Origin: Pachysolen tannophilus NRRL Y-2460
Taxonomy: Eukaryota; Ascomycota; Pichiomycetes; Alaninales; Pachysolenaceae
Length of the DNA: 64,000 nt
Reading direction: 5' to 3'
Assembly (NCBI GenBank): GCA_001661245.1
Contig: KV454012.1
Span: 1,735,964-1,799,963, forward strand
In this document: positions 62,902 to 64,000 of the stretch, piece by piece
Layout: each line of letters opens with the position of its first letter
How positions within the stretch are numbered: the stretch's first letter is position 1
The notes under the pieces: model-generated
Seen by the model: only the letters and a program-made list of their open reading frames with translations
What the model was told of the DNA's origin: nothing
Database searches by the model: none
Program-made: the position numbers and the translations under genes

Positions 62902-64000
62902 ATTTCTTCTTCAACGTCCTCATAATTTATAAATTCATAATTATTACTATTTCTCTTAATGGAACTTAATTTCTTTATAGATTTCAGATTATTACCATTA
63001 GTATAGCTATTATTTTTTTTAAATCCATTTCTATTATTTAAAAAATTAATAAATTCATATTCATTTCTGTTTAAAAAAATTGGTTTTGCTATCTTATATC
63101 TGAAATGATCTGGTTTCAATTCTGAATATGTCTTATCAGAAGTACATAAAGATGACTGATCTATTTCATTATCATTTTCAAAATATTTAAAATCATCATC
63201 ATCATCATTATTTTCCAGATCAAAATTTTTAACTATCCAATTTAATTTCTCATACCTCATAAATTCTAAAGAATTAATTAAATTATTATGAAGTATAATT
63301 TTTCTAAAAATTGAATCTTTATAACAAATATCAAATCCATATTTAAAATAATTATGAATTTTCATATTACTGGATGATTTACACAAATAAGAATCTGGGG
63401 GTCCAATTTCTAAAATAATTTCTTGTAATCTGCTATGATAAATTCGCATTATAAGAGAATTTCTTCTATCATTTAAAAAATTTAATTTAATAGTTCCATG
63501 AAATAAATTAATTTCAACATTTTTAAATAATCTATTTGAATTTTGGCTTAAATTTTTCAATGATAATGAATTTTTATCATTTTTAGTATAATGAATATTA
63601 TATAATGATTCATTTAAAAAATTTTTTATCTTAGTAAATCCATCTTCAAATGAAGAACCTTTAAAAATTAAAAAAGAATAACAATAAACATTATTTGATC
63701 TATGATCCAATATTTGTATTTGTTGTTCTGGAGTAGCTTTTATAAATTGTTTGTTTAAATTTTTTGGAATTTCAAAATTAAAACAAATACCGGGATAAGA
63801 TAAACAATAATGTCCACTCAGTTTATTATAAAAACCTGGATAAGTTGGACCAAAAATTGTACTATAAATCAATTTAAAAGTAGGATTTTTATTATTACCG
63901 CCATTGATATTACTAACATTATTATTAATTTCTTCACTATTAATCAATGTATCATTGTATCCAAAATAACAATTGTTAAAATTACGACATTCAATCATTA
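62364..64000 (-). CDS. PHAF1 / UPF0183 (C16orf70-like) family protein, 5' part outside window
   Basis: At least 544 residues of a UPF0183/PHAF1-family protein; human PHAF1 (MYTHO) is linked to autophagic structures. In register with the human protein (from memory) are IFGPTYPGFYNK (human SFGATHPGVYN), the block EIGPPDSYLCKSSSNMKIHN, YFKYGFDICYKDSIFRKIIL (human [20 protein letters not shown]), and the final NLYFYNRISYEVLIENDGIT. The first in-window Met (63998) aligns inside the human chain, about 90 residues from its start, so the true 5' end probably lies beyond 64000. A long Asn/Asp-rich insert (about 300-500) is low-complexity. I recall no S. cerevisiae member. Confidence 0.75.

Overview
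The window is a gene-dense, intron-poor, visibly AT-rich chromosome segment from a budding yeast (Saccharomycotina). The evidence is many proteins that align with Saccharomyces cerevisiae orthologues, short 5'-located introns with GTATGT/GTAAGT donors and TACTAAC-like branch sites, very short spacers, and long A/T homopolymers. It is a draft assembly, with one 352-base N run and one single N. CTG codons are rare. In the best conserved genes they sit where orthologues carry Ala or another small residue (RLP24, CCT3, NCP1), not at invariant Leu. I therefore suspect a CUG-reassigned lineage, with CUG-Ala (Pachysolen/Nakazawaea/Peterozyma type) favoured. Organism and code are inferences from sequence and memory; no search was run.

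Layout, left to right. 0-12 kb: MSN5 (spliced), HTD2, TRM5, an amino-acid permease behind three GATAAG sites, and an MFS transporter. 12-18 kb: NSE3, NCP1, OMS1. 18-25 kb: PPR1, TEN1, a TRM61-like methyltransferase, RLP24, a MITE-like palindrome, PAM18. 25-33 kb: CCT3, RPC17, GPI10, MSS2, SNN1, OST3 and an intron-containing tRNA-Lys(UUU). 33-53 kb: SPT20, DCP1, a one-cysteine peroxiredoxin, a GGQ-domain mitochondrial hydrolase, PSF3, MKT1, the assembly gap, a SNF2 helicase, PEX11, CTR9, NOP8, RIB4. 53-64 kb: an AMMECR1-family gene, PBP1, thioredoxin, ABZ2, SER2 and a PHAF1/UPF0183 gene cut by the window edge.

The genes are housekeeping functions and do not form one pathway, but gene order is informative. 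PPR1-TEN1-RLP24-PAM18 matches S. cerevisiae YLR014-YLR008. CCT3-RPC17 matches YJL014-YJL011. SPT20, DCP1, PSF3, PEX11, CTR9, NOP8 and RIB4 are the members of YOL148-YOL149 and YOL143-YOL147. This synteny independently supports weak calls such as TEN1 and RPC17. Seven genes carry a single intron close to the start codon (MSN5, CCT3, RPC17, PSF3, MKT1, PEX11, RIB4).

The most striking observation lies between SPT20 and DCP1. A reading frame resembling the conserved basic C-terminal tail of Spt20 lies on the opposite strand just beyond the present SPT20 stop, bounded by a 9-bp AT inverted repeat, as if the 3' end of the gene had been flipped by a micro-inversion of about 0.4 kb. I found no retroelement, virus-like element, CRISPR array, rRNA or autonomous transposon.
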